The notes under the pieces are model-generated. The model made no database searches, had not been told where the DNA came from, and worked only from the letters and a program-made list of their open reading frames with translations. Below, piece after piece: positions 1 through 11,285 of a stretch of DNA of 64,000 bases. This stretch comes from Talpa occidentalis (Eukaryota > Chordata > Mammalia > Eulipotyphla > Talpidae). The stretch lies in the NCBI RefSeq assembly GCF_014898055.3, contig NW_023603184.1, positions 30,172,808-30,236,807 of the forward strand, written 5' to 3'. The first letter of the stretch is position 1. The number at the start of each line of letters is the position of its first letter. Position numbers and translations under genes: made by a program.

Positions 1-870
1 AAGCTTTTGCCTCAGGGATATAGTAATACTCTTGCCGCTGTCATAATACACTCTGAAGAGTTTGGAACTGCCTGAACATCCCACAAAACATCCCACTGAT
101 ACATTACATTGATGACATCAAACTGATTGTTCAGGATGAGAAAGAAGTGGCTGGTATGCTGAAGGCCTTGGTAAGTTACAACATTCCAGAGGGTTGGAGG
201 TAAGTCCTATGAAAATTTAGGAATCTGACACTTCAGTGAAGTTTTCATGGGTCTAATGTACAGAAGCATGACAAGATAGCCCCTTCAAACCCAAAGACAA
301 TTGCTGCATTTTTGTATCTGTTACTACAAAGACAGGAAATACAATGCCTGGCAGGCCTCTGTAGGCCTTATAGACAACATAGTCCAAATTTACAAATACT
401 ACTCCACATACTGAATGACACAGAAAGCATAAGCTTTGAAAGCAGTGCAAATAGTCCCATCACTTGAATCATATAATCCAGCAGATCTTAGGGCATTGGA
501 AGGATCAGAGGTGGGAAAAAATGTAGTGTCACATGGCCAGTCCCCAGGGAGAATAGCAATGCAAGTCTCTGGGCCTCTGGAGCAAGACCATGCCATTTGC
601 AGCATAGAATTATATACCTTTGAGAAACAGGTTTGATGAGTTATGGGGATTAGCAGACAGAATACTTCATGGGATACCAAATGACCATGGGTCCAGAACT
701 GCCCATTATGAGATAGATTCTGTTGGATATGTGAACTCATAAAGTCAGATTGATCCATCAGTAGTCCATTGTAATATGGAAATGATACATCTGAGATTGA
801 ACCTGAACAGGGAAGAAGACAAATTGCATGTGCAGGTAGCCCAGACCCACATGTCACTCACTACATTTCC
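1..870 (+). mobile_element. ERV-L-like pol remnant: reverse transcriptase and RNase H tether part
   Basis: Plus-strand reading, with frequent stops and frame changes, shows retroviral pol features. There is an LPQG-type motif just inside the window start and the RT catalytic YIDD box at 105-116. RT thumb/connection-like residues follow, with a G-WSK-P-like segment near 565-600. The element enters the window already inside RT, so its 5' LTR, gag and protease lie outside. It cannot make protein: stops occur every few tens of codons. The large minus-strand open frame across 399-857 is a shadow of this relic. Assignment to the ERV-L group rests on the dUTPase-like stretch further downstream. Confidence 0.72.
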
Positions 871-2720
871 TTCCTCAGCTTGTTTCCCCGGGAGGTGCCC
901 TATGTTTAGCTGAAGAAGGAAAAGCCAGGTTTGATTTATAGATGGGTCTGTATGTGGGAATAAGTTGAAAAACGGATGATGGCTGCATTATCGTCACTTT
1001 CATAGAAAATTTTGAAAGATAGTGGAAAGAAAAAAATCTTTCCAGTGGGTGGAGATGTGAACAGAGCACCTAGTCATAGACTTTTTGTAGAATGAGAAGT
1101 GGCTCAGTGTATACAGCATGAGAAGTGGCCTAGAAAGAAAAGAATTAGAACATGGGAAATAAGAAGATAGAGGCATGTAGATGAACATAAAGAGTCTTGC
1201 ATCACACATTACAGCCTAACAGAAAGCATTACCATAGAAGAAGAGCTGGATAAGTAAGTAGATACAATAACCAGACCAGTACATATAAGCATGCCTTTGT
1301 CATCAACCACCCTAGAACGTGATGGGCACATGAACAAAGTGGCCATGGTCATGATGGCAGAGTTATGTCATGTTTCATTCCAATAAAATAGACTTTTCAC
1401 CAGAACTGGTTTTATATCTAGTTTCTGATGCTTCTAAATGTCCAACCTGTCAGCAACAGAAACTAAATGCGATCCCATAATTTCTTGATGAATCCAACTC
1501 ACCACTCAATATAGTCAGCTGCAAGAGATGGTGGTTTGTCTTCACAAGCTATGTTCCTCTCCTGAGAACAGCTTTTGGTGATTGTAATACCTCAGTCAAT
1601 ACCACAGTTCAGGGGCTTACAGGATGTCCCATTCGTGGGTAATGAATCCCATACAACAAACATCTGAACATGACCACTAGGATTGGACTCATGACTGTGC
1701 AAATCTATATCCATGGATCAGTCTGTAAGTATACTAGCCATATCATTTACTGCACCATTTAGAAGTATCCAACTTCAGAGAACTCTGTAGTAGCCTTCTA
1801 AAGGTACAGTTGCTGTCTGAAAGCATGTGGTGCCATCCTTTTCAGAGAAAAGTGCAGACTTGTTACTTTTCCTTCTGCTAATCATATAGGAACCTTCTCC
1901 CCCTTATCCCATAGAGCCATATGTATGATCTGAGAGAAAGGAGCTGTTGGAATTGTGGTGGATGCTGTGGGCTAAATCATAGATCTCTATGGTACCATGA
2001 CATGCCATGTCCTAATAGGAAGAATGCAAAGATAAATGCAAAGAATGCAAAGAAAAATCCACACCAAGGAGTGGAATCAGGGATAGCCCCATTTACAACC
2101 TCTCCCAATAACCCACTGGAGCATCTTAAGTTTTCTGTACCTAGAAGTCTGAGCTCTGCATGGCTGGAGGTTCTGATCCCCAGGAGTGCACTCTTGTCAT
2201 AGGACAGAGCAAGTATCTCAGTGAACTACATGCTAAAGATACTCTCAGGGCACTTTGAGCCACTTGTGTCCAGAAATCAGCAGGTAAAAAGAGAAGTGAC
2301 CATCTTGGAAGAGGTAATCAACCCTGATCATCAAGAGGAAGTCATGATGTTTTACAGAACAGGCATAGGAATGTGTATAGAACTCAGGTGATCTTCTTGG
2401 AAGCCTCCTGGTAATCTTGGTCCATGTAACTGTGAATGGACATGAGCAGCAACCCTAACTTGAAAAAGGTATGATTCCAAAGAACTAAAACCTATCAGGA
2501 ATGAAAGTTTGGGTTACACATAGGTTAGCTACCAAGAGTTGCCAAGGTAGTAAATGAGAATGATGGGAATTTGGAATGGACAATACAGAAGGGAGTGGAT
2601 AAACACTAGTTTCAACCCCAAGACCAAGTGCAGCACTGTGGGCTCTGGTTCATCTCACTCACTTCCTGCTTCTGAGTTTTTTGCAGGAGAAAAGGCCCAC
2701 AAATGCCATGGAGAAGCTGT
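871..2720 (+). mobile_element. ERV-L-like pol remnant continued: RNase H, integrase and dUTPase-like stretches
   Basis: The same decayed plus-strand element continues. A DGS RNase H-type motif is encoded at 941-949, followed by an RNase H-like stretch to about 1,280. Weak integrase-like similarity is spread over about 1,290-2,150. A stretch at about 2,280-2,400 resembles the dUTPase domain that ERV-L elements carry after integrase. Domain order RT, RNase H, IN, dUTPase without a visible env is the ERV-L arrangement. Stops and frameshifts are numerous, so it is a fossil. Similarity is judged by eye; a profile search is needed to fix the boundaries. Confidence 0.6.
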
Positions 2721-3180
2721 TCTCTAAATGTGCCACTCAGTTCTGCAGTAGGGAGCATGATTGACTATTGAACCCAACCTTTCCCTGCTTGATCCACCCC
2801 TGTTTTTGCACTGAGCCTTAGGCTTCCTTTGGGAGTCTTCTAGCCAAGGATACCATGATAGGAATATTAACATAGACCCATTTCTGTGAGACCAGTACTC
2901 CTTTAACAGATGAATGTGGATTGATGATTCCCCATCGGCCTGGTTGAAGCTTTCTTAGAATTGTATTGTAACGTAAGGCTCTTTTTACCTAATCTTTTTT
3001 TCTTCCCCCTCTCTTTCACTGGTGTCAGAGTTGCATCACAATCTGAAGGCTCTCCCCACCTTCTTTGGCTTTCTCTTTTTTATTCTTCACAGTCATTTCC
3101 CCCAATAAATCTCATGCATGTCTATTTCCATCTTGGTGTACACAAACTAGCATAGTTCTACTGGGGAAATGAGACCTTAA
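2721..3180 (+). mobile_element. Possible 3' LTR or 3' end of the ERV-L-like element
   Basis: The stretch after the pol remnant ends in a pyrimidine-rich tract followed by an AATAAA signal at about 3,104 and a T/G-rich segment, the usual look of a retroviral LTR polyadenylation region in plus orientation. I could not identify the LTR family or see the matching 5' copy, which would lie outside the window. Confidence 0.4.
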
Positions 3181-3730
3181 CTTACAAAAATATGGTACAG
3201 TATGAAGAAAACAGACTCTACCTTACTGAACTTGTTCTCTAGAAATTGCACATGCAAATGTATACATTGAGGATTGGCCATTAGGAAACTTGTGTAGTAT
3301 TCTGATCTCATCCTTGCTATTGTTTGGGCATACCTCTTGAATTTTTAAAAATCATACCTTACTTAACTAGAAAATTGGGGCAAAAGAATTTACTCCTTAG
3401 AACTAAAGAAAGACATTTCTTCAGAGTATTTTGGTGTGTGTGTGATGTAGGAAAAGTAATCTTAAGATTTGTGTCAGACGAACAGAGCTCAACACAACAA
3501 CTTACAAGAGATTATGGCAAGTCTCATGGCTTTACTAAGTCTTCCTTACCTCATAGGCTATTGTAAAGTTCAAGCGTAACAGAGCATGTGAAAAGTCTTT
3601 GTAATTTATAAAATGCCATGCTTACATCTGTAAGCATCTATGATAGTGATGATGATTAAGGATCTTCTTGGCATAGGTCCTGATATTTGACAGATGACAT
3701 CTTGAGAAGCAGGAAGTTAATTTCGTTGAC
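3181..3730. other. Unassigned intergenic/intronic stretch
   Basis: Unique-looking AT-rich sequence between the ERV remnant and the MLT1-type LTR. No gene, RNA or repeat family was recognised. Confidence 0.5.
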
Positions 3731-4090
3731 TGTTTTAGTCTACTAGAGCTGCCATAACAAAAAAAACCACAGAGTGGATGGCTTAAACAACAGAAATTTG
3801 TTCTTTCATAGTTCTGGATGCTGGAAATCCAAGATCAAGGTGCTGGCCAAGTTAGTTTCTCCTGAGACCTCTCTCCTTGACTTGCAAACAGCCATCTTCT
3901 TGCTGTGTCCTCACATGGCCTTTTCTCTGTGTGGGCACATCCCACATGTCTCTTCCTCTTCTTCTAAGGACATCAATCAAATTGTATTAGGACCGCACCC
4001 TTATGACCTCATTTAACTTTGATTACCTTTGTAAGGGCCCTATCTTCAAATATAGTCCTATTGGGAGTTAGGGCTTCATCATATGAATGG
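3731..4090 (-). mobile_element. MLT1-type (ERVL-MaLR) solo LTR, antisense
   Basis: The plus strand reads as the reverse complement of an MLT1 LTR. It starts with TGTTTTAGTCTACTAGAGCT-type sequence, passes the GGCTTAAACAACAGAAATTT segment and the 'ccaagatcaaggtgctgg' block, and ends near CATATGAAT. The LTR polyadenylation region lies at the low-coordinate side. No internal MaLR sequence is next to it, so it is a solo LTR, truncated at its own 5' tip. It is unrelated to the plus-strand ERV remnant upstream. Confidence 0.85.
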
Positions 4091-4291
4091 GGGAGAGGGG
4101 GTTGGGAGCAGAGGAAGAGACATAGTTCAGTATATAACGCCCATCATTAAGTTGTTCAAGGTCATTCTAAGTTCTATTTAATACCACTCTGATCTGTATC
4201 TTGGGATAATGTGCTTTCTAGAGCTTCTGCATCAGGATCACTTTGAGGTGCTTGAGAGAGATACAGATTCTTAGGTTTATTGAATAAGAAT

Positions 4292-4329
4292 CTTTGGGAC
4301 ATTATTTTTTTTTCCTTTGGGACATTATT
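4292..4329. repeat. Short direct repeat (15 bp x 2)
   Basis: CTTTGGGACATTATT occurs twice, at 4,292-4,306 and 4,315-4,329, separated by 8 bases of T/C. It looks like a small local duplication. Confidence 0.85.
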
Positions 4330-4439
4330 ACCAAATGGATTAAAGTCATCTGGATGATTTTTGTGTACCAAATTTTAATAATTTCTGAGACATATATATA
4401 AATACATAGAAGTTTCGAGTAATACTGCCCAGTATTGGT

Positions 4440-4605
4440 TCTCCCAAATACTAGATGTGTAATCTTTCCCAGTTCACTTAATTTCTCTGTGTCTCAATAT
4501 CCCAATATATAAAATAAGTTTTATTGTTACTACCTTCAGGTTGTTGTGAGGATTTGAGATTGCAGGATTAGAGGACCCGGCCTGCTATAGGTGCCTTATA
4601 ATTTG
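4440..4605 (+). repeat. MIR SINE relic
   Basis: Diverged MIR core: a 'cagttcacttaatttctctgtgtctcaat' type segment followed by a GTTGTTGTGAGGATTTGAGA-like segment. These are the conserved MIR central and 3' parts in plus orientation. Confidence 0.75.
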
Positions 4606-4700
4606 TTAATTTTTATAATTTTAAAATTTAAGAACTTTAAATTAAAAATTAAGTTAAATTAGAATTTTAGTTTTCTAATTTTAATTTTCATCATTCTTCA
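4606..4700. repeat. AT-rich low-complexity tract
   Basis: Almost pure A/T with many TTTAAATT-type self-complementary words. It could form small hairpins, but base composition alone explains that. Confidence 0.8.
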
Positions 4701-4709
4701 GCTTTGTTT

Positions 4710-5035
4710 GGTAAAACAGTGCTCCCTGATGCTTTTTTCACTTATGCCTTTTTCTTCCTTAAAATGTCATCTCTCACCTCTGAATCCTATTCTTCCTTTA
4801 TCTCAGACTTGAAATCCCAATGACTTCATGTTTCCTTTCCCAATCTCCATTGCAATCTGACCATCTCTTATCATTCCATTTTGCACTATAGTTACTTGTG
4901 ATTGTCTTGTTGCCCATTAACTATTGAGAACTGATCCAATCCCAAAGCACATACACACACGCAACACACACATACAATACATTCCTTGAGGACACCTAGA
5001 ACTGGGTTTAGATTGATAGATGTTTGCTGAGTGGA
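4710..5035 (+). mobile_element. L2 LINE 3'-end relic with internal CA-rich tract
   Basis: Pyrimidine-rich L2 3' region: CTCTGAATCCTATTCTTCC-like text, then a 'ttacttgtgattgtcttgtt' segment, ending near 'tgtttgctgagtggaa'. It is diverged. A CA-rich simple tract lies at about 4,948-4,972. Confidence 0.65.
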
Positions 5036-6575
5036 ATTACAGGGACTCATTTGTTTCTTTCAAGCTGAAGAATGGCACAATTCTTTGTATGATGGTCTTT
5101 GTATTCTGTGCTCATGATGTTACAAGACATAGCTCATGATTTAGGGGCTGCTCCTAAACAGGAAAATGGGAAGTAGAATTTTGACAAATGCAAATGTGTG
5201 TGGGGAATGCAGCTAACATTTTTCTCCTTCTCACATTCCTGTAATTGAACAGAAGTGGACCCTTTATGTCTTGTTATGAATATGTGGCCAGAGAAACTGT
5301 TTGTGATGTATACAGCTCTGAAAGAGTAAAGAGCTTGATACCAAAGTTGATGAAGGATGAAGGAATTTTGATTGTTAGGGAAACTTGGAGCCTACAGTTT
5401 ATTTTGAAACTATTTTTGGTAAAGATTTAGTTAGGTTCATTCCTATGAAGGTTTGAAAATGTCTGGTCTACTTTATAGCACAATAAAACCTCATGGTTTC
5501 CTGGTTGGCTGGTATTTGTTTAAAGAGAGCGGGTTGCTGGTCAGGACAACATTTGAGAGGTTATAATGAGAGGAAATCTGATGTAAACCTTTTCACCTGT
5601 AAAAAGGAGGGGTCGCTAAGGACGAAAACTGGCCATGCCCATGAGGTTTTCTGGCTGAAAGCCATAGTGATTTGTTTAAAGTCTTGTCCATATTAGCGGG
5701 GATGTTAGTCATCCTTTCAAACATGGTTACACATCCCCAAAAGACAGCATTTAAACCTTGAATTTATATAAGGGTTCTTGTTATTTTTCACAGTTTGCAC
5801 TTACATTTAATATAGTTACCAAAGCACCAAACCATGCTAGAGAGTTGTAACTGGGAACAGTCCAAGCATAATTCTAGTGACGACTGATGTTAACAGGAGT
5901 TCTGCAGTTAGTAATCCTGGTTGCTTAGCAGAACGTTAAATATGCATGTTGTTGTTGTTTTTTTTCCTGAATTACCTGACAAGATTATTTTTCAAATTTC
6001 TCTATATGTACAGCTTGCTTTTTATTAGTAGATCTGGTTGCTTGTTTACTATTTCCAGAACTGGTGAAAATATTTTAATGTTAAACAGCAAATATTGAAC
6101 AAGACCATTTAAATGAGCTCACGGAGTCTTTTAAAAAATGATTTCTCACTGACTTCAAAGGGATATGAGAAAAAAAGGTCAGACTAAGATGTGTTGCTCA
6201 CTGAAACTGAATAATAACTACTTAGTTTTTTTTTAAATACATTCTTGGAGCTATGTTAGATGTTTCTGTTTTTGTGTTATATAGAATCTGTAACCTCACT
6301 ATCATATTTTTAATTCTTTTACTTGTAGGATACCACTACAAGTACAAAATAAATGCTAGTTTATAACATCTATTTATAGGGAACACTGTAGGCATACTAT
6401 TAAGGAAAATATGTTATTATTTTTTATACTCATGTTTATATGAGAAAATGTATGTGTGGTCTTTTCATTATGTCAGACAACTATTTAAATTATGTTTTTT
6501 AGCTAAAACTAACATATATAATGAAACTAAAGGCAAAGTTTTGTTTGTTTGTTTGTTTTCCCAGCTAAACTTCCT
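5036..6575. other. Unassigned AT-rich stretch
   Basis: About 1.5 kb without a recognisable repeat family, gene or RNA. Short ORFs here have no recognisable features. A (GTTT)n run lies at about 6,541-6,558. Confidence 0.5.
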
Positions 6576-6949
6576 AAAATGAAACCTTTTCTGAATATCA
6601 ACATAAGTATTAATTCATTCCTCAGTCCACCGATTCTGGCTTTTGCTCCCATCATGGAATCTGTTTCATGTAAGGCTGACAATAATTTCCCATGGATACT
6701 TTCCTGTCCTCTTTTTAGAATGTGTCATTTTATGTTTTTGTCCCCCTTCTTGAAACTTCCTTATTTTGGTACACGATATCACTCTTGCCTGATTCTCTTT
6801 GTAATTTCGTCACTTCCTTTTCAGTCACCCTTCCAAGTTCTTCTTTTGCTTCATGGCCCTTATTGTGCTGCTATTCTCAGAGTTCAGACATATTCTCATA
6901 CTATATACTCTCATGGGAAGTCCCATTCTCTTTCCAGTGTTCCATTTCT
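6576..6949 (+). mobile_element. L2 LINE relic, 5' part of a split copy
   Basis: Diverged pyrimidine-rich sequence resembling the L2 3' half, interrupted by the SINE at 6,950 and continuing after 7,227. Assignment is weaker here than in the downstream part. Confidence 0.5.
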
Positions 6950-7226
6950 TTTTCTTTTCTTTTTTTTTTTTTTTACAGATTTATTTATTTATGCATGCAA
7001 GAACTGGGGTATAGGCCACAGATACGGAGGGTGAGAGGATTCACCAGAGACAGAGCGGGGAACAGAACTGGCAAACTGACTGAAATACACTGCTGAGGGG
7101 AGTAGCCAGCGAGACAGGAGAGATCTGCTGCATCATGTAGGTAGCTCCCTGGTGGGGGATCGAACTTGTGCTGCAGTGGCTGCGGATAGCTTCATAGGTT
7201 GCATCTTGCGCCACCAGGGGAGGTCC
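6950..7226 (-). mobile_element. tRNA-derived SINE, type B, antisense
   Basis: The T-run and ATTTATTTATTTATGCATG tail lie on the left, and the 5' end GCGCCACCAGGGGAGG type sequence on the right. It is flanked by a perfect target-site duplication, TCCAGTGTTCCATTTCT, at 6,933-6,949 and 7,227-7,243. It is inserted in L2 sequence. Confidence 0.95.
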
Positions 7227-7243
7227 TCCAGTGTTCCATTTCT

Positions 7244-8225
7244 GTCTACATTTTACAGACTTCCAAACTGTACCTCTAGTTCACACTGCTTCTTGAGCTT
7301 TAGACTTACATGTCCAACTGCCATAGATAGGTTCACTTTCGACTTGAATTCAATCTGTTCAAAAACCCATAATTTTTACTCTCGATTCTTCCTCTGGCAC
7401 TTCATATCCTAGTCAGTGACTTCAAGATATCCTAGTGACCTAAGCTAACCTGGGGAGCCTTCTTCACATTCTCCTTTCTCCTCTATGAAATTGACCAGGA
7501 AGTTCTGTAGTTGTTAAATGTTAATTCAATTCTTCCCTTTCCAATTTACTGCCACTACCTTACAAAAAGTTATCTTCCATTTGGCCTATTTTAACAGTTT
7601 CTTAAATGATTTTCCTGACTTTGGTCTCACTTTCTTCTAAACTATTCTTTATATAGTACCTACATAGAAATTTGAATGCACAATTAAAATTTGTTATGCC
7701 TAAACCAAAACAAAAACCCAATTTTACCTGCTGCCTGCTTTAAAACGTTTATCAGTTTCTTTTCACCTACAGAGTGAATTCCACCTATAGAAAAAAGATA
7801 GCCTATAGGGCTTCCATTTATTTGACTTCCCTCCATCTATCCAGCCTCATTTCATCTTGCCCACCTTCCCTCTATTCTGAATCATATCAACTTGACCACC
7901 GTTCCAGAAATCCCATGCTTTACATGCCTCCCCGTCTTTGCACATACCGTTCTGTGTCAGGAATGCTCTAATTTCTCCTCTACTACTTGGGAAATTCCTA
8001 TCAATTCTTTGATACCCACGCTAGTATCACTTCATCCATGTCCTTTTTGTCCCACTGCTGTACTTGTTAAGAACTAAATTAGAGCATTTCATATTGTGTT
8101 GCTCTTGTTTACGTCTTTTATATTCCACCAAATTGAGGGCAGGAACTATATCTTATTCATATTTGTACTTTTAGTATCTAGGGCAATGCCTGGCACATGC
8201 TGAATGAATGAATAAACTTTTATGA
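7244..8225 (+). mobile_element. L2 LINE 3' half
   Basis: Diverged L2: a CCTGCTTTAAAACG-type segment at about 7,735, a CATACCGTTCTGTGTCAGGAATGCTCT-type 'Leu-Phe-Val-Pro-Leu' segment near 7,945, and the L2 3' terminus GAGGGCAGGAACTATATCTT followed by GCCTGGCACATGCTGAATGAATGAAT at about 8,135-8,215. It is the longest L2 copy in the window. Confidence 0.8.
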
Positions 8226-8725
8226 ACATAAATGTTTTCTTGTCTGCACTGTGTTTAATACTATTTGGATGAAATTGATTCTTAAGGCTTATTCTTTCCC
8301 CCTGTTTCTCAATGTTACCACATATAGGCCCTAAATCAACATCTTTTCAGCAGAATGAAATCTAAGATATGTAGGCCCACAACATTATGAAAATAATATG
8401 TAGTCACTCTGTTAAAATTCATCTATTAAAATTTTTTTTTGCAGTTATAGAACACAATTAGAATAGCACATTAAAATCTCTGTAGCATTTGCCTTGAGAT
8501 GAAAGAGAGCTGCTAATTGATCCATTTGATTGCATAGTTAGAAAGACTAATGACTTAGTTGAATAAAATGGCATTGAAGTTAAATCTTGAAAATTGGTTG
8601 GACGGATGATAGACTCTGGGGATCTTCTTGGAAAAACTCAGGATGGATAGATCCTAGAAAGTCCCGAAGGGATGGGAAAGGAAGAGGAAGAGGATACAAG
8701 AAAAAATGAATTTAAATTTATGAGC
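8226..8725. other. Unassigned stretch
   Basis: No recognisable repeat or gene. AT-rich single-copy-looking sequence between the L2 end and the next SINE. Confidence 0.5.
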
Positions 8726-8997
8726 GGGCCTCCCTGGTGGCACAGGCAGTTGAGCGCAGCACTGTGAAGCTGTCGGCAGCCTCTGCAGAGCTGGTTCGAT
8801 CCCAGCCAGCCGGCTAGAATCCCACATGGCACAGCAGACCTCTCCTGTCTCGCCCGCTGCTCCCCTCAGAAGTGTGTTTCGTCAGTCTGCCTGTTCTGTT
8901 CCCCGCTCTGTCTCTGGTGTATCCTCTCACCCTCTCGCACATCTGGCCTGTACCCCAGTTCTTGTATAAATAAATAAATCTTTTAAAAAATAATAAA
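8726..8997 (+). mobile_element. tRNA-derived SINE, intermediate type A/B
   Basis: Begins GGGCCTCCCTGGTGGCACAG and carries GGTTCGATCCC (pol III B box) near 8,790. It ends in the TATAAATAAATAAATC tail. Its body mixes diagnostic bases of both subfamilies: a type A 'cagcctctgcag' and a type B 'ctggcctgtaccccag' 3' end. An approximate TSD (AAATTTATGAGC / AAATTTACTGAGC) flanks it. Confidence 0.93.
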
Positions 8998-9009
8998 TAA
9001 ATTTACTGA

Positions 9010-9190
9010 GCATTTAGCCATTGTTAGTCATCTTACATGTAAAGTTAATTCCTAACAATGATCTTGTGGCATGAATACTGTTATCCCCATTCCAAGGATG
9101 AAGTAGGTAACATGATACATTAAATAGTGTCCAAGGTCTTGGCAGCTACACAGTGGTAAGCATATTTGACTGACGCTAACGATACCTTCC
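9010..9190 (-). repeat. MIR SINE relic, antisense
   Basis: Reverse MIR pattern: 'agcatttagccattg', then TGTTATCCCCATTCCAAGGATGAAG, then 'gcagctacacagtggtaag'. Confidence 0.75.
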
Positions 9191-10068
9191 TTCATGGCAT
9201 GCTTCCCCACCTTTCAAATAGAACTCCCAGAGCTACTGTGTGCAATTTAGTAACACACACAAAGCCATGTTATTTGTTCCTATTTGAAATGATCTTATAT
9301 AGGTGTTTCATTTATTAGTTAACAGTAATATAACTATAATTTAATTTCTAATTCCAATGCCTGTTTTTTTAAAGAGTTCACTGATGAAAATAGTAGTCTC
9401 ATATTTATTGATGATGCTAGATAGTGAATCAGCTGAATGTTTTTGAGCTTTTCCTGCAAACCAAGGTGAATGTATTTTAAGTTGGTTTAGTGAAGAGCAC
9501 ATACATATAAACTTTTCTTTGGTGTGCTCTGCTGCTGGCTCCATTTGAAATCCAGAAACAACTGCTGTCTGGGGGAAAAAGCAGTTTGCTCTTGCTGCCT
9601 CCTGTATATTGCTTGCCCTGGCAGTTTGTCACTCTCCTGGGCAAGAATCCAGCTTGTGGTAGTGAGGTGGTTTTGTGGCAGAACTCCACAATTAACCACA
9701 AGTTCAGTGTCAACGGTAGGCTGCCACCGTCGTGGCTGTGATCCTTCAGATCTGCTAGTGTAGCCAGAGCTGAAGAAACTACTGCTTGTCTAAGGAGGGA
9801 ACAGGAAAACTTGGAAAGAGTTTGCATTGCTGTTTATTGTTCAAGGTTCAAGTTTTAGGCTTAATAAAAAAATGTGGAAATTAAAGATTACTAGTTATAG
9901 ACTTAATACTTTTTACTAGTAGCTTTTTTGTAAAGGTATGATAGATTTGTGTCATAGATATAATAGTTGCTCTGAAGATCAGAAATAGAAAAATGAAAAT
10001 TCTGAAAGTACTAGAATATACTCTTTCATAGCAAAAGAAATCCAGGCACCATCACTTGAATTAAAAAA
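9191..10068. other. Unassigned, moderately GC-richer stretch
   Basis: No repeat family recognised. The 9,480-9,830 segment is less AT-rich and carries a 116-codon minus-strand open frame without recognisable domains. I treat it as non-coding; it could be a conserved non-coding element. Confidence 0.4.
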
Positions 10069-10086
10069 ACACACACACACACACAT
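10066..10086. repeat. (CA)n microsatellite
   Basis: About ten uninterrupted CA dinucleotides following a short A run. Confidence 0.95.
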
Positions 10087-10350
10087 TCTCTTAAACATTT
10101 CCGTTGGAAACTAAATAACACATGTACAATGCTTTCCATAAATTTAAGAGGAATAGATTTTTTTTTTACTGATTTTGTGCAAATGGATATTAAGTAAATT
10201 ACTTTTCAAAAACAATATTTTGGGGCAAACTTGTTTGTATCATATACTAAGAATTTCTATTGAGATACATTGGCTAATAAAGCAAAAGAAGTAAAAAGAC
10301 ATGCAACTAAAATCTGATTAACAATTTTTGAGAAATACAAATGCACTTCA

Positions 10351-10625
10351 GGGCCTCCCTGGTGGCGCAGAGATTGAGTGCTGGGTTGTGAAGTTGCCCG
10401 CAGCCTCTGCAGTGCCGGTTCGATCCCCCGCCGCTGGGCAAGGGTCCCACATGGTGTGCGGACCTCTCCTGCCACTCGCTGCTCCCCTCAGCAGTGTACT
10501 TCGTCAGTCTGCCTCCTCTGCTCTCCACTCTGACTCTGGTGAATTCTCTCACCCTCCCGCGCTTCTGACTGTACCCAGTGTTTGTATAAATAAATAAATA
10601 AATCTTAAAAACAAAAAACAAAAAA
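10351..10625 (+). mobile_element. tRNA-derived SINE, type A
   Basis: Full-length: GGGCCTCCCTGGTGGCGCAG start, GGTTCGATCCC B box, CTGACTGTACCCAGTGTTTG 3' diagnostic segment and AAATAAATC tail. A 14-bp perfect TSD, ACAAATGCACTTCA, lies at 10,337-10,350 and 10,626-10,639. Confidence 0.97.
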
Positions 10626-10839
10626 ACAAATGCACTTCAAAGTTTTTTTGCACATATACTGAATAGTGTAGGTGATTGAGCTGAGCTCAAATAAGAGAAT
10701 TCTTCTGTTTGAAGGGCACATTGAAGAGGTAGCCATGTAAATAAACAAATATTGTAATAGAACATAAACCTTTATATAGCAAATACTAACAATAAACTCT
10801 AGTTGCATATTAGTGCCACAGCATCACTCTAAGCCTCCT

Positions 10840-11285
10840 CATACTTGACACTTTTGTTCTTTGTCCTCTCAAAGTTGATATTCCAGCCATAGTATTCTTG
10901 AAATTATCTAAGGGTACCATAGCTGCATTCTTCCAGATTTTTATTCTTGCTTGCTTCCTTTGTCCAAATTATCTTTTCTTCTTACTTTATTTAGGCATCC
11001 TTTACTCATCTTTCAATAACAAGCCCAAAAATCTCTTCCCTGCTTCTACCTGGTTGGGTTTAGGTATCCTTGCTCTTAGTACTCAGAATACCCTGAGCTT
11101 ACTTACCTCTGTATCACAGCTCCTAATCACATTGGGCTCTCATAGTCTTTTCACTTTTCTTACTCCCACTATGAACACTTAAGGGTAGGAACCACACCTT
11201 TCATCATGTATCCTGTCATCAAGCATCAAGCACAGTGCCCAGCACAATGCCAGGCCCTAACAAATATTGAATGAATCCCACCACC
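10840..11285 (+). mobile_element. L2 LINE 3'-end relic
   Basis: Diverged L2 with a 3' terminus resembling GGGTAGGAACCACACCTTTC and AGCACAGTGCCCAGCACAATG, ending CAAATATTGAATGAAT at about 11,278. Confidence 0.8.

Noticed and set aside
1..6. AAGCTT at the very start as a biological feature
   Set aside because: Most likely the HindIII cloning site of the source clone; it says nothing about the genome.
399..857. 152-codon minus-strand frame
   Set aside because: A shadow of the plus-strand ERV pol remnant; antisense, no domain.
4606..4700. Hairpin or matrix-attachment element in the AT-rich tract
   Set aside because: Self-complementarity is what pure A/T sequence gives by chance; no specific signal seen.
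8726..8997. SINE bodies as functional tRNA genes
   Set aside because: They keep pol III A/B-box-like segments but not a foldable tRNA with acceptor stem and anticodon arm, and they have SINE tails and target duplications.
9477..9827. 116-codon minus-strand frame
   Set aside because: No recognisable protein, no supporting promoter or splice context. It may at most be conserved non-coding sequence.
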